From contig NC_052118.1 of NCBI RefSeq assembly GCF_012273895.1, positions 3,867,696-3,931,695 on the forward strand: 64,000 nucleotides of DNA, read 5' to 3'. The notes under the pieces were generated by a model. The model was not told the origin of the DNA. It ran no database searches and saw nothing but the letters and a program-made list of their open reading frames with translations. Source of the DNA: Zerene cesonia. Its lineage: Eukaryota > Arthropoda > Insecta > Lepidoptera > Pieridae. A program made the translations under genes and the position numbers. Positions 1 to 13,175 of this stretch are shown here, in pieces; the first letter of the stretch is position 1, and every line of letters begins with the position of its first letter.

Positions 1-670
1 AGACTGGAAGTATTAAAGATTATCGATTTCATCGCCTTCACCAATTTAGGCGTCAGTAATTATGGGTAATTGATTTAAAAAATGTAATGCACGTGTGAGA
101 ACATTTCGTTGCGAGTAAATTTAATAGTGCGGAGGCGTTCAGGGTGCGCGGTAATATTCCAATTGAATTCGGGTTGGGAGAACAAAAGCCGGCAACACGG
201 CTGTCGGCCGCATTAACGCCCTACTACAATAAATCCAGGAGGTCCGTCGCCATAGGGCTAATTACTCTGGATATCGGTTGATATACTGTCTACTTAGGAG
301 CCGTGATGTATGACCATATTCAAAGGAATGGACGCCGCTCGCCCGGGGCGCTGACTATATGCCCTGATTATAATTATGCACGTTTAGGATAACGACTGTC
401 GACAATACACCAGCAAGCTCTAACCGCGGAAGCGTATCCCCACCGATCACCGAAGGACGTAATAAGACCTCCTTAATTTAATGTATTACCCCCGTTCATG
501 TTACTGGGAGATGAAAAAAAACCATAGTTAACATGATCATGCGCCTCTTGATAAATAAAAAGTCTTTAAAGAACAAAAAATTGCTACGCCGACAACGAGT
601 CCTTCAATACAGTTCATTCATAAAACATAAGAACCATTAAGCACGACAAAAGAGGAACTTTACGAAACTA
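1..670. other. Noncoding stretch, moderately GC-rich
   Basis: No open frame of note. Base composition at about 120-460 is visibly less AT-rich than the following 8 kb, which in this setting often marks conserved regulatory DNA. At 90-102 a CACGTG E-box overlaps a match to the Su(H) consensus YGTGRGAAM (TGTGAGAAC). Function is inferred only. Confidence 0.35.
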
Positions 671-676
671 TGCAGC

Positions 677-870
677 TTCTTATAAATCGACATCGAATGA
701 GATATCTCGGCCGAAGTATTGTGGTTGAACAACAATAAGATCTAGATTAGTGACGCGTATTGTGTCGCCAAAGGGTTACTCTTTTGTGCTCTATACAAGC
801 GCTGCGCCCGCGCATAATGCGTATCAGCGAAATTTTCGATCATCGATTCGCACGGTTTCTTCGAAATTTA
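677..870. repeat. Duplicated noncoding element, copy 1
   Basis: Four blocks are shared with copy 2 at 8728-8975: TTCTTATAAATCGACAT (677-693), GATCTAGATTAGTGACGCG (739-757), ATTGTGTCGCCAAAGGGTT (759-777) and CCGCGCATAATGCG (808-821). Blocks two to four keep exactly the same spacing in both copies. There are Sox-like cores (ATTGTG, AACAAT) and a palindromic CGCAT-A-ATGCG. There is no shared open frame and no transposon terminus. It is best read as a paralogous regulatory element or an undescribed noncoding RNA. Confidence 0.75.
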
Positions 871-3800
871 TATAATAAATAGTTATGCACTGTTGGACTT
901 TTTCTATTCTTTGGAATTTAAAAATATTGAACTGACTATGATAAAAAAATTCAATATATATATTGTTTATCTACAATTTTTGTCGAATGATGTTGATTTA
1001 GTTTAATATTATGATATTAAACTAACATCAATAATAAGAGAAATGACTACAGTAGGTGCATTTATAATGTTTTCTGAATGTAATTTCAAGGTTAAAATTA
1101 TAATTTCACTTGTAACATTTCATACATCCAAACAAAATATGTTCAAAAAATAGTATACTCGCAGAACTATTATTTATAATTTTATGACAGATAAATATAC
1201 TTATTGTAATTGTAATTTCTAACCGAACAAATAGTTTACATAAAAAAAAAACACATTTTAACCGCATCATACGAACTGAGCCACCAGTGTTGAATTTGTT
1301 ACCAAACTCACAATAGAGCAATGATAAGATCAAATCTCAGGCCTCAGTAGACAAATTGTTTGCATTCAATACCCATTACTTCGTCTATGTTTACAAAACA
1401 TGTCATTCTAAGAGAATTACTTTAAATAACACTTTGTACTGTGAAATTGATTCTTGGATCTTCATTGGGAACGGTGTGAGAAATTACATGGTGGCTGATC
1501 CTTATCTATAGCAACAATATCTTTAAAACGATGTTGTTATTTAATATTCAGTGGCTACTAACCATTAACTTGTACTATTTCCATTTTGATTTGAATTCGT
1601 AACATGTACGACTCTTTTGAACGATAGTATCAAAAGTATTCTGTATTTCGAGAGAAGTATGTATGTATTTATATTTTTATGACACGATCTAAAGGGTAAA
1701 TGGACTTACGCATTTTTCCTTCAATTATAAAATCCCCACCGTAACCAATTTTGTTAAATATCTGCCAAAAATATTACGCTTCTCACATTAACATTACCGC
1801 ACAAACAAGGCATTATATTTTCGATGTGGCTATCAATCTGAAGCGGACTTCCCGTCGAATCATTTCATATTTTCAATTTGTAATTGTAATATTTGATAAA
1901 AATCCTTTAGTATCGGGCAGATGTTAAATGATTTCGGGCAAGCAAGGTGTCGCAGCTCAGGTGCCAGGCTCGGGCACAAGCCATCAAAATGTCCCCAACG
2001 TACAGGCGCGAGAAGAAATAAGAAAAAACATTAAAACCATTTTTTCGTCTTGATTTGCTGAACAATTTTTGAGTTGGGAATTGAATAAATAATTTTCTAT
2101 ATATCTTAGCTCACTAGTGCTTCTAATAAACGTAGTATCGAATTCTACTAAAGGTGGTACAGATGTTATGCTAATTGTTTTACTAAATTATGGTTTTATA
2201 AATTTTAATACTTTATAAAAGTATAATTATACATAGTTATCTAATACGAGAAGTTTAATAAATCTGCAATTAGAGCATAAGCAGGAATTCCTAGTATTAT
2301 GTATTATATTAGTATTGATTGTAGCATAAATAGATGTTATTCGTTATGTTTGTTATTTTATAAATACACTAACCATGTTAATAAACATATAACTTTTATA
2401 AATTTATATTTGGATACTAACATCAAACAATCAATTCAATATTTCGAGATTGCGTTTCTCTTATAAAAAATGATTATTAACATTTTATAGTGCAATAAAA
2501 TTAAATGCAATTAATTAATCATTACACCGACTGCACTTCAGTGTCCTTCCTGCAAGAATTTTTTAAGTCCCGTAAGTACGATGGTTTGAAGAAGTGGGCC
2601 AGCATGAACCATCGATTAAATTCCGAATGTTTTTGGTAATTATTTTTTGGCAACATGCAATCAATTTCATATCATTTGCATATCTGTTACGTTTTAATTG
2701 CATTAAGGTAATATAATTTTACAGTGAACACATTGTACTGGTTATGAATGTATTATGCTTACAAATTAAACTGATTATAAAGCAAAATTTTATGTTTATA
2801 TACTAAAAAGTTAATTTTGTATAAGTAATCATTTTAAATAAGAGACTAAAGAGCTCGGATCACGTTGATGTCTTTTATACTAACCGGTTATATTTTATAC
2901 CTATTTCTAAACATACTAACTTTAAGAATACCCCAATTGACTTTATATTTCTTCATATTACTGAAATTTATATAATGTATCTCAAATATAATAATGAACG
3001 CGTGCAGAAAGCAGATGACAACGCAAATACCTTTGCATAACAGTTATCTAAAGCTGCAAGTACATTCGATGAAATACAAAATGGAACAATCAAATCGGAC
3101 GAGTGCTTCACGGTCAAACAGATTTGCTAACTAAAGGATTTGCGCAAAAACTTTCTATTTGTACCCTTTCCTTTTATGCAACCCTAAACTTTCGTTACAA
3201 TTTGCAGAATCGAATCTCGTCGGCACATGCTAAACCAGGTGTACAATTAAATGCATCTTGCATGTTTTTATGTGGTATATTTATAAATTTAATTATAGAT
3301 TAGATATAGATTTTTTTTACACATCTATCTTACTAATAAACGTTATATTTCGAATAATATCACCGAAGAAATATGATTATATCAAACATATATTGAGTAA
3401 AATTTAAATAACAATAAAAAGACTGAACAGAAGTGGAAAATATTTTAGTTCGAGACATTTACATTGGTGTTAACGAGGGCTGCCTCTATAAAACTTTTGA
3501 GCTCAGACATAAATCTTCAACAGCAGTTAGAAAGAGACATTTCAATATGAATATATAAAATCGTCAGTGTTTATGATACTTTAAAGTATAAAATTATCAA
3601 ATAGATTTGAAAGTTTCGAAACATTCTATTACTGATTTCTAGTAGATAATATATAATTCACTGTGTTTCAGTTTCAACTGTTATCTAAAAAGGTAAGTGT
3701 TATCTTTTGTGGTTAATACTTTAATGTTATTTCTCTGTTTAGAAGACGTTGAACAAAAAACTTAGCCGTCTCGTCGGGTTGCAAATTTTTTCCGGGTAGT

Positions 3801-6800
3801 ATATATTGCTCAATTAATTATATTTTTTTTTTATTATAAGGCTTTTTTGTTGCATTTCACCAGTTTTTTATAACTTTTATGAATATTAGGCCTAAATAGC
3901 TTAAACAATATTTAATGTCATATTAAATAGATAAAATATCGGAAAATAGAGAGTAAAAGTTTACGTTTTAATATTATATTATTTGCTTCATCTATTAATC
4001 GTTATTATTAAGAGAATTAAATGAAGGATTTTTTCATGTATTAGCTATATTTTTTAGTAACGCATGCATAAAAAGAATATTTCATTAATATCCGACGTCC
4101 ATCCTGATTCGATAACAAACAATAAAAGGCGCTAGAGAGTTTGGGATCGATTTAAAAAATTATTTTAATGATTTCGAAGTGTAAAAATTGCGATAAAGAA
4201 TACTAGGTATCGCTCTCGTCTTAAGTGGTCGATAACGTCTGTAAGAAAAGTTATTTTTTTAATTAACACATAAAGGTAAGATATCTTAATCTCCATGGCG
4301 CCAATTCTTGAAAGAGCTTACCCTTTGATAACGTCTCGACATCTTTATCAAGTATAGCCGTAGGGCATTCCTATAGAGCGGGATGCGTTATGCAAAAAAA
4401 TCCATTGGCTCTTCCGTTAATTAATGGTTTGAGTATAGGGTTTTTAGCTAAGACCACCCTCGAAATTCATATTGACCAATATACTGATGGAGATATTCAA
4501 ATCGCATTGTATTTTACGACGAAACATATTATCTGTTTTAAAAATAGGGTATTAAAAAATGCAGTGCAGGCGTCGAGTCCGATTCCAATAATTTCCGTAA
4601 AATTTGTTAAAAAGCATATGTATAGATTTCTTCTATTGGTTATTTTACAATATATAATCCACAGTAGGAAAACCTAATGAAATTTGATACAAAACTTTGT
4701 AATAAAAAACAAATATGATTTATTTTCATTCAAGTAATCCGAAAAACATGACATCAATTAAAAAGGACATAAAAGTAAACATACCCATGAAGGTCGCGTA
4801 ACTTATTCAATATTGTCATTTGAATAATTTTATATCTCAACTCGGGCCGAGGCAAAATAACCGATGCAGTACAACGTGGGAATACGTTAGCTACGGCGGC
4901 CGTACGCTTTGGATATAAATCACTGAATAACAACCCGAGATTTATACCACTACTTGTAATTATGTACGAGTGGATATATCCCGATAGATATACGACCTTC
5001 GTGATTTACTTCTAATAATTTGTGCATTTGCTGCTCGAGTTGTACAATGTTTTGTGTGTATTATTGCACTGATGTGTATTTAATTTACATATTAAATGGC
5101 TAGTACTTTTCACTTAACGTAACGTTATACTTTAAGTATAACTTTATGTTTTTAAACGCCTATTTAAATTGAGATGTCTGTTAAGAATTGATTGTAAGAA
5201 GTGGCCTACACATACATACACTGCCCAATACCCATATTTCACCCTAAGTTTTGAAATATTAGGCCAATTATAGAAAGGGAATAAGAGAAAATGAATGAAC
5301 ACTAAAATCGCTAGCCCGCGGCGGCGGTGCTGCGGAGGGCCACTGTTTAGACCATATTTAGATATTTTTTGCTATACTTTATCAAAAATAAATCCTATCC
5401 ATACGATCTCGTTCCCTTGATTTATGATTTAAACCATTTAACCTCTGCTCTACACTTGTTAGTATTCAAAGATGATTTCCATATCATTAAACACGATGGA
5501 AATTCTCAAGACACCGTTTAGATGTACTTATTTATAAATAATGAAATGTAATGATTCAATCAATTACTTATGTAAACGAGAATGTTACATAATGGAAATG
5601 CTTTCATAAAATATTATTACGCATTAGCACTGTCATTCTATATTAATGCGACAAAATGAAGAATCTGTTTGCATTTTTATTTAAAGCATATCTAAAGCCA
5701 CTAATGGAAATTACTAAAAGCTTTTTGCTTAAAAATTGTAAAGATCCATTAAAAGTTACAAAATTTTATAAACGAGAACTATATGTATAATTGGGACTTA
5801 ATTTACCATATCATCACTAATGAAGTAGATGTTAATTTAAAATCAATTTATTTAATGAAAAGTAAACTCGTATCATTTGAATTACTCCATGAAGGAAAAT
5901 GGTTTTGGAATAGAATTTGTTTTTTTTTTTACGGCAAGGAATACAGTTTCCGTTATTTTGAATAAAAAATATTTTAGATCTATATAAAAAAATAGGTTTT
6001 TAACAACATTTGAAGAATATTTAAGAAATTTCAAGATTAATCCAAAACAATAAAATGAAACGATCTTTTAACGCTTGTAATTATATAAAGTGTTAAAGAA
6101 AACAATTAACTGTCCAGATTTTACAACAATCCGTGAAATAACAATCGCTTCTTACTTTAAGAGACATATCACATACAGTTTCGAAGTTCGCGCAGTAATA
6201 AAATATTTATCCATTTGTAATAAAAGTATAATCTCATCGTACCTCCGACTCTATATATTCTGTTCACGATATATTTAAACTATGGAACGTTCTTCCATGC
6301 CGCTTTCATCAACGTGTTCTTAATTCTTTAATTTAACTTGATTAAAATATAGTGATAATTGATGAAGAATCGAAAAATCAAACCGGGTATTTAAATATAT
6401 TACCAAAATAAATTTGATTAATATCACATATATTTTAGGCTAGTCATACTACTTATCACAATGGCAAAGGAACATTTACTAAAACTAGTATTTTAAGATT
6501 TTCTTTTCTTCAATTTACTACATTAATTTTCATAAATTTTTACCATTTTTATTACATTCTACGTTTAGCAAACCATAAAACCTTACTCTTACTGCCAAAA
6601 GCATTCTTTAAATATTTCTATAAAATACTTGTTTTCTTCCTATTAACTTTGAAACATTGGTAGTGCCGTCTTAATATGATGATAGTTTCTGCATGTCAAT
6701 TTCTAAAAATGTTGTATATTTTTTTAGTCAGTATGTATCGCCGTGAACCGCCGTCGGCTACCGCAGCCGCCAACCGCCCAGGAAGCGCAACTCAACGCGA

Positions 6801-8727
6801 ATAAGAAATAAATTCCCCGGCGAGCGTAACAAAGGTAAAGAAAAAGGAAGCGTTTTAGCCCCTGGGCTATGGCGCACTGAATATTCCCGTACTTTACCAC
6901 ACAGAAAAATGTGCGGATGGCTCGAAATCGTAAACAACCAATTTGTTATACTCTCCACAAACGAAGCTCATTTGTAGACGCATACAAGCTTATTATTACT
7001 GGTTTAAAAAATCAAAAATACATTTTTTCAACGAAGTTTGTGGTATGAAATGAATACATAAGTCTCTTAGTATAATATAGAAGCTGTTGTATAATTAAAC
7101 GTTCTCAAAATCACAAACAACTTTTCAAACAGTATCATAGTTCCGATAAAAATATGATGAATAGAAACATTCCATTAACCAGTCACTGTTGACTTCTGCA
7201 ATCAATAATTATTTATAACTAGCTTTACTTTTTCTTTTTAATTTTTTGTAATACAAAAACAGTGTGTAATTTTTTACACATGTTCCCAATTAACAAAAAT
7301 TGGTTAGTTATAAATCTGTTGGAACTGATGGTCAATGTTCAGCGAACGAGGCAAAGGTGGAAGCAATTTGTCTTACATCGTCTGATAAAATCGATCGAAC
7401 ACTATCACAAATCTATTGACCCATGGGCTAGTTTATGGAACACTATTGCTCATATAAGGCTCTGTTTATTATTAAATTTTCTGTTAGTCTGCATTAAATA
7501 ATTCATAATTGACAATATAGGTATATAAATATCTCAATATATTGTTAACTTTTTATTATTGGTAATAAATAATGCTCTCTATATTATATAAATAAAAAAA
7601 TTAGCTTATGTGTTATTTTTGAATCAAACAAGAAACATAATTTGTTGCTCAAGTAAAGGTAATTAATCCTGAAGCAACCATTTTGTATTTATTTATCTTA
7701 TTTAAATTCCAATAGAGTGAAACGTCATAATACAAAGAAACATAATACGAAAAGATTTCAAACATCAAATATTTGTACCAACACTGATAAAGCCTGATAA
7801 GCTAAGCACCATCGCGAGTACAATACACAAGCAAACGTTTTTATGTTCCACCATTCATGCTCTATACACGAGGTGTTAAATTGTTTTCACGATAAAATCA
7901 GCGATACAATATAAAGTTCCTGCTGCACTTTTTACAACTCTTTCTGAGTCCGTAATGGAACAGCTGAATTTTATTTTACATTAAAAGATATTACAAATTA
8001 ATACAGCAGCGTATTCATTAAAAAAATTATCATGTAAAACGATTTACTGTTATTAAAACCGGTAGTTATGAAGAGGTTAAAAATTATACATTGCAATTAA
8101 TTTAGGCTTCGTTGACATACCGAATGTCCTTTGGGCACACAATGTTATGTAAATCTGAGCATGAGTCTGAACAAGAGATTGATATATATCAGAGGATAAA
8201 AGTAAAAATTAGTTGAAGTGTTATTCCAGTTGTCTGTTGTTGTATAATATAGGTTATAAGATTATCTAATCACGCCTAAAGTTATTTATTGTAATAAACC
8301 AATAAAAATACCTCTTATCCAATCATTACAAAGAAGCTATTGTTCCCGTTGAGATCTTTAATGATAGCAGTAAGTACATGTTATATAATTTTGTCTGATT
8401 ATTCACAATTTCACCGTTAGTCGATGCCGCGAGCTACATTATAATGTATCCAAATGGACACCAGTATTTTAGCATAATTGAAAACGAATGCGCATTAATG
8501 ACAACCTTTGTATAGTTAATATTATGCCGTACTTTCGAAGGCATAAAAATGCATAGCAATATCGGAAGCTGTTTACAAATGAAACATCGCATTGTATCTA
8601 TTGTAATATGCTAGGAAGTAAAGAAATAATATTTTCATATCCTGTTTGGTAAGTGAAATTTTAGAGAGAGTTTTTGCAAAGCGCACACATCCGTGGGAGA
8701 GCTACCTGGACCCCGCTGCGCGGTAAT
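871..8727. other. AT-rich intergenic DNA without genes
   Basis: No coding gene is recognised; the short frames at 1106-1333, 4390-4677, 7262-7501 and similar are low-complexity with no family resemblance. Small less AT-rich islands stand out at 4080-4385 (two copies of GATAACGTCT at 4231-4240 and 4327-4336), 5308-5345 (a CGG-rich run) and 6730-6960. A second Su(H)-type match (TGTGAGAAA) lies at 1475-1483. Confidence 0.5.
6730..6960. promoter_or_regulatory. GC-rich noncoding island, candidate regulatory element
   Basis: About 230 bp is conspicuously richer in G, C and CpG than the surroundings. A 66-codon minus-strand frame crosses it but shows no protein family features. It may be conserved regulatory DNA; only cross-species alignment could show this. 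Confidence 0.25.
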
Positions 8728-8975
8728 TTCTTATAAATCGACATTGAGTGAGACAGCCAGTACTGTTTTCCCGCTGGGCGAGCGGCGGAGAGGGAGGGGG
8801 AGAGGAATCGGCGATAACAATGTCACACAATAGTGCAGTGATCTAGATTAGTGACGCGCATTGTGTCGCCAAAGGGTTGCAAGCTTTGTGTTCGCACAAA
8901 CGATGCGACCGCGCATAATGCGAATAACCCGCAAACATCTCGATATTCAATTCGCATGGATTCTATGAATTTCTA
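8728..8975. repeat. Duplicated noncoding element, copy 2
   Basis: Same blocks as copy 1, at 8728-8744, 8840-8858, 8860-8878 and 8909-8922. The distance from block two to block four is 69 bp in both copies. Blocks one and two are 50 bp further apart here because of a GC-rich insert around 8755-8805. Sox-like cores AACAATG, CACAATAG and CATTGTG flank or lie in block three. Orientation matches copy 1, so this is a direct duplication about 8.1 kb apart. Confidence 0.75.
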
Positions 8976-9410
8976 AAGAAAATAAATATAACTTTTGACA
9001 GCGTTCAATGCATCGATGCTATCTTTATTTGTCATATTGTGAATTCAAAACAGTGATAGAAGAATACTCGGTTTTGTAATTCTCTTTTTGTCGATTATTT
9101 TTCATTTGTATAAAGTAACGTGTTTAAAATATGAAATATGAAGGAATAACATTATATTGAATATCTAAGGGCAGTATGTAATTAATTTTTAATGGATCAG
9201 AAAACCTGTAATCATACTTTTAACTAAATTAAGGCTTGTGACGTGACGCTCTTCAAGGTTAAATATAAATAAATCCACCATTTGAAATATTCTAATGGTT
9301 TATAATGAATAAGTTTTTATTAATACTAGACAACCAACAATTAAGCAATTTCAGTTCGCTTAAGGGATGTTATAATTACTGGTCGTAAGAGAAATAAAGG
9401 GTAGAAGTCC

Positions 9411-9444
9411 TTTTTCATCCAAAGGGTTACCTTTGGATGAAAAA
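9411..9444. repeat. Perfect 15 bp hairpin, GTTA loop
   Basis: The left arm TTTTTCATCCAAAGG (9411-9425) and right arm (9430-9444) are exact reverse complements around a 4-base loop. The stem is too short for a precursor microRNA. It could be a cruciform or a footprint of a small inverted repeat. Confidence 0.8.
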
Positions 9445-11337
9445 CTTAGACCTTTAGGACTATTTTATTGGTCAAACAATATACAATTAAATTTTGTTTA
9501 AAGGGCTAAGTAAATTTGAGATTTCAGATTCATACGATAAAAAAGAATTATAATAAAATACAAATAACCCATCTCCTAAGTCCACTAAATGAGTAGTCAA
9601 AATATTTTATGGTCGTAAATGTTAACACTTTTGTCAAATGAGATCACCCACACAAAATACAAAAGCGGCCGATGTAAATCTTCACTTTTAAATGCCGCTT
9701 AAAGCGTTTCGATGCCGTCTAATAAAAATATAGATATGACCGAAATGCTAAATGCAATAAATTCGACGACCATTCATAAAACATCTACTAAAAAAGTCAA
9801 ACCTACGTTCTATGTTATAAAAATATAAGCTTCGTATCTAAGAGTTTTTTACGTGCAACCTGACCGCTGTCATACTTAATTGTAACCCTTAAAAAACACG
9901 TGAATAGGCTCTGCATTCGCTTTGAGCGCTAAGGGGTTGACAAAGTTTGAAGCGATTTGTCTTACAAGATCAGATTGTGTCTCAATTTTATACCCATTTT
10001 TTGCACCCTAATTGATCGGTTTTACTAAGGTTTATGATCCAATTTCGATGACACCGGGGGCTATAAAGTAATTCGTTTTAGTACAATTTATATTTCAAGT
10101 TGAAATATTTATAAAATGTGTCCTGTGGCCTTATTTAAATGACACCCCTTAAATCAATGATGAACCATTCCTCTGCTCGGCGACAGAAACTTTTTATCAA
10201 CCAGTAAGGAGTAAATAAAGTTTACTTATAAATTCAACCTTTTCTGTTTTACTATTTATTTTCGACACTAATGTGAGCATTACTTTGTCGGTTCGATTTT
10301 AATTGTAATTCCATGTAAGATAATATGATAATTGAATTAACTGAGGTTAGCCTAAGCTTTCATCCTTTAACTGACTTTGAATTTTTATCGAAAATGAATA
10401 TTCAAGTCAACCTTAAACTAACAAATTTATAATGGAGCTAAGGGTACATTAAGAAATTGATAACCATGTTATTAAATACTAAAAGCAGTTCAAATAGAGT
10501 AGCTTTTTTGAAAAATGTACTTGCGATGATGAGCAAAAAACAAACGGAAGAGGATGGGACCTTCCAATATTAGTTTTATATCTGCCAGAAAAAAGGCTGA
10601 CACTTGAGAGCGATTCACAATCGAAATAAAAATAATAATGGGAACCCTTTGAGAATGGAGAATTATTTACGAACCCTTTCGGCGAGCGGCGCACCTGATG
10701 CGGAAGCTATTCGCGTATTTCGTGAGAAAATTGATTTAAAATACATTTGATACTTTTGTGCGAAAAACCTTCAAAGGGATGAAAAATGACATGACTTTAA
10801 CGAAATATATCTTTAATTAAATAAATCCTAGTAATCAAACGTAAAATAAATCCTGATTATAATGAAGGCTATAATAGTGTAAAACCGATTTTGATATTTA
10901 ACGCATTATACCTGTAGCCAGCTTTATTCAGATTCTTATCATACATTTACTTATCTCCATTGAGTACACATATTCCTTAAAATGTTAATACCGGAATATC
11001 TTAATTAAAGTTTATAGGGAAGCGACTTCGATTGCACACGAAGGAACGGTCACGTACTGAATATCACTGATAACGATAAGTGTTGTGTATTGAAGCAAAT
11101 AAAATGCACCTTCTCAGGTTGGAATAAGGAATATGAATGTTATCGTTTCTTGGTTTTGCCCGCATACTACCTTACAATACAGACACGCGTCACCGCATAG
11201 ATAATGTTATCTGAATTACACTTGCCTCTAAATGTATTCACATCTACAGCGTAGGTATATCTTGTAGTATATAACTATATAGGTTGCATTGTTATATTAG
11301 TTAAAGTAAGAACAAATAATCCTAATAATATTCTACT

Positions 11338-11553
11338 TCATACTAATATTGTAAATGGGAAAGTTTGTGAGGATGGATGTATGTGTATGTGTATGTATGT
11401 TTGTTACACTTTCACGCAAAAACTACTGAACCGATTACAATGAAATTTGGTACGTAGATAGCTGGACAACTGGAATAACACATCGGCAACTTTTTATCCC
11501 GATATTCCTACGAGATACGGATTTACGCGGGTGAAACAGCGGGACGCAACTAG
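11338..11553 (+). mobile_element. Non-autonomous Helitron-like element
   Basis: It begins TC near 11338 with the lepidopteran Helitron-type start (TACTAATATT...AAATG) and contains the familiar ACTACTGAACCGATTAC and TTTATCCCGATATTCC blocks. It ends CTAG at 11550-11553 after GCGGGTGAAAC. There is no transposase and no inverted termini. An internal (GTAT)n run has grown near 11378-11400. A close relative lies at 62500-62640. Confidence 0.75.
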
Positions 11554-13145
11554 AAAGCGCAGCTGAATTGAATCATATAAATGCAAAATTAGTGTTGTTT
11601 ATAGATAGGTATGAAGTTTAATTGTTTATTGTATGAATAGAACAACGAATGATGTAACATTTTTAATTAAAAAAATAAAAACTTCTTTATTATCGTTAAT
11701 GTAGGCCAGTATAACATTTCAATAGTAAATGATTGGTCTAGCAGCTATTTAAATGTATACACTGTTTATATTTTGTTACAATTTGGTTCTCAGAAACATT
11801 TCCCATGACTAAATACCCCCGATAAATTGAAACCGAGCGCGGCTAACAATTTTATCATTATGTGATTTAAAATAATGATTTTGTCACCCTCATAAGCGCC
11901 TAATGCCACGGAAGCCCAGCTTTTGATAATTTGACTGCTGTCATAACAGCGGATACTGGCCATTTAAGCTTATTTCACCTAATTGAATCCTAGAGTATTA
12001 AGCCCTTCTAACCTATAATCCCTTTTATGAGATTCACGCCGACGTTTTAAGGGATCACGCACTCAAATGTCTCTTTAGCGTTATTTTTTATGCCTAATAC
12101 AATCTACTTAAAAAATATTCGTTACATATAATCAATATTTGACTAATGGCGTATTTCTTTGGTATAAATGAGAAATTTTTATGGATTAGCTTTGCTGGAA
12201 AAACGAAATTAATGTAATGCATGACATGCATATATAAGGTTACATAAAATCAATGTCTACATAAATGGCTACCTGAATAATGGAGTAAATTCTAGCCATT
12301 ACAAAAGGTAATATAAATTGGCAGCTAATGACGCACCTATAAACATCAAATAAAAATTCGTGTACTCTCGCGTTGTATCATAGTTATAAAACTAATCTAA
12401 TGGAGTATTAAACGAATGTCGGTACACTTCAAAGTAACATGCTATTTTATAAATATTAAATCTCAAGTATTACCCGCATGCGGTTAACTTAAGTAAATTC
12501 TAATCTAAAACTAGTCAAAAGGAACGTTTGAAAGGCAAAACGTCCTTTAAAATATCTATACACCGACAATTTTATAACCGCAGTATAAAAAACTATTAGA
12601 GGAAACACAAAAAAATGTTGCAAACTTATCCCCGATAAGTGTTAACCATTTGACGTAGTTCGTGCGGAAATCATTCTCAAATTGCACATCAAAATGTACC
12701 TTCCGACTGCGTGCGAGCTAGCGTTTTTTTGGAGCTTCAAGAATTGTGCATTTCAAGGATTAATTTTCATAACTAACTAGCTTCTGAATGTTCGTATCGA
12801 ATATCGTACCATTCATATGATGGGCTATCGTAAGGCGATACTTTGCGAATTCGCGGTCAAGTGAACCCATATGCACTGTAGCTGTTAATCAAAACAAGTA
12901 ATTGGCTCTTACGATAGCTTTATCCTGCAGATGCGGAAATATAATTGTTTAGGAAATTGCTCCTTTATAGAATGCGCCACTGAACAGGACTACGTTTTCT
13001 GTTATTATTATTTACATGAGAGATCAATAGAACATGAAATTTTTGCTTATCTTGTTAATCTTTATCTTAGCAAATGTGTATATAAATGTAACGAACTTTA
13101 CGTATTATTCATTCAAAATAAGATTATTGAAATATTATATGCTGG

Positions 13146-13175
13146 AATATCATAAAATACACATTTTATGATATT
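13146..13175. repeat. Perfect 13 bp hairpin, ACAC loop
   Basis: The arms AATATCATAAAAT (13146-13158) and its exact reverse complement (13163-13175) flank ACAC. The AT-rich stem makes chance occurrence more likely than for the hairpin at 9411. Confidence 0.7.

Noticed and set aside
4390..4677. 95-codon plus-strand frame
   Set aside because: Residue content reflects AT-rich DNA; no domain, signal or neighbour supports it as a gene.
12824..12918. 11 bp inverted repeat as a possible microRNA precursor
   Set aside because: The arms are short and the 73-base loop does not fold into a continuous hairpin by eye.
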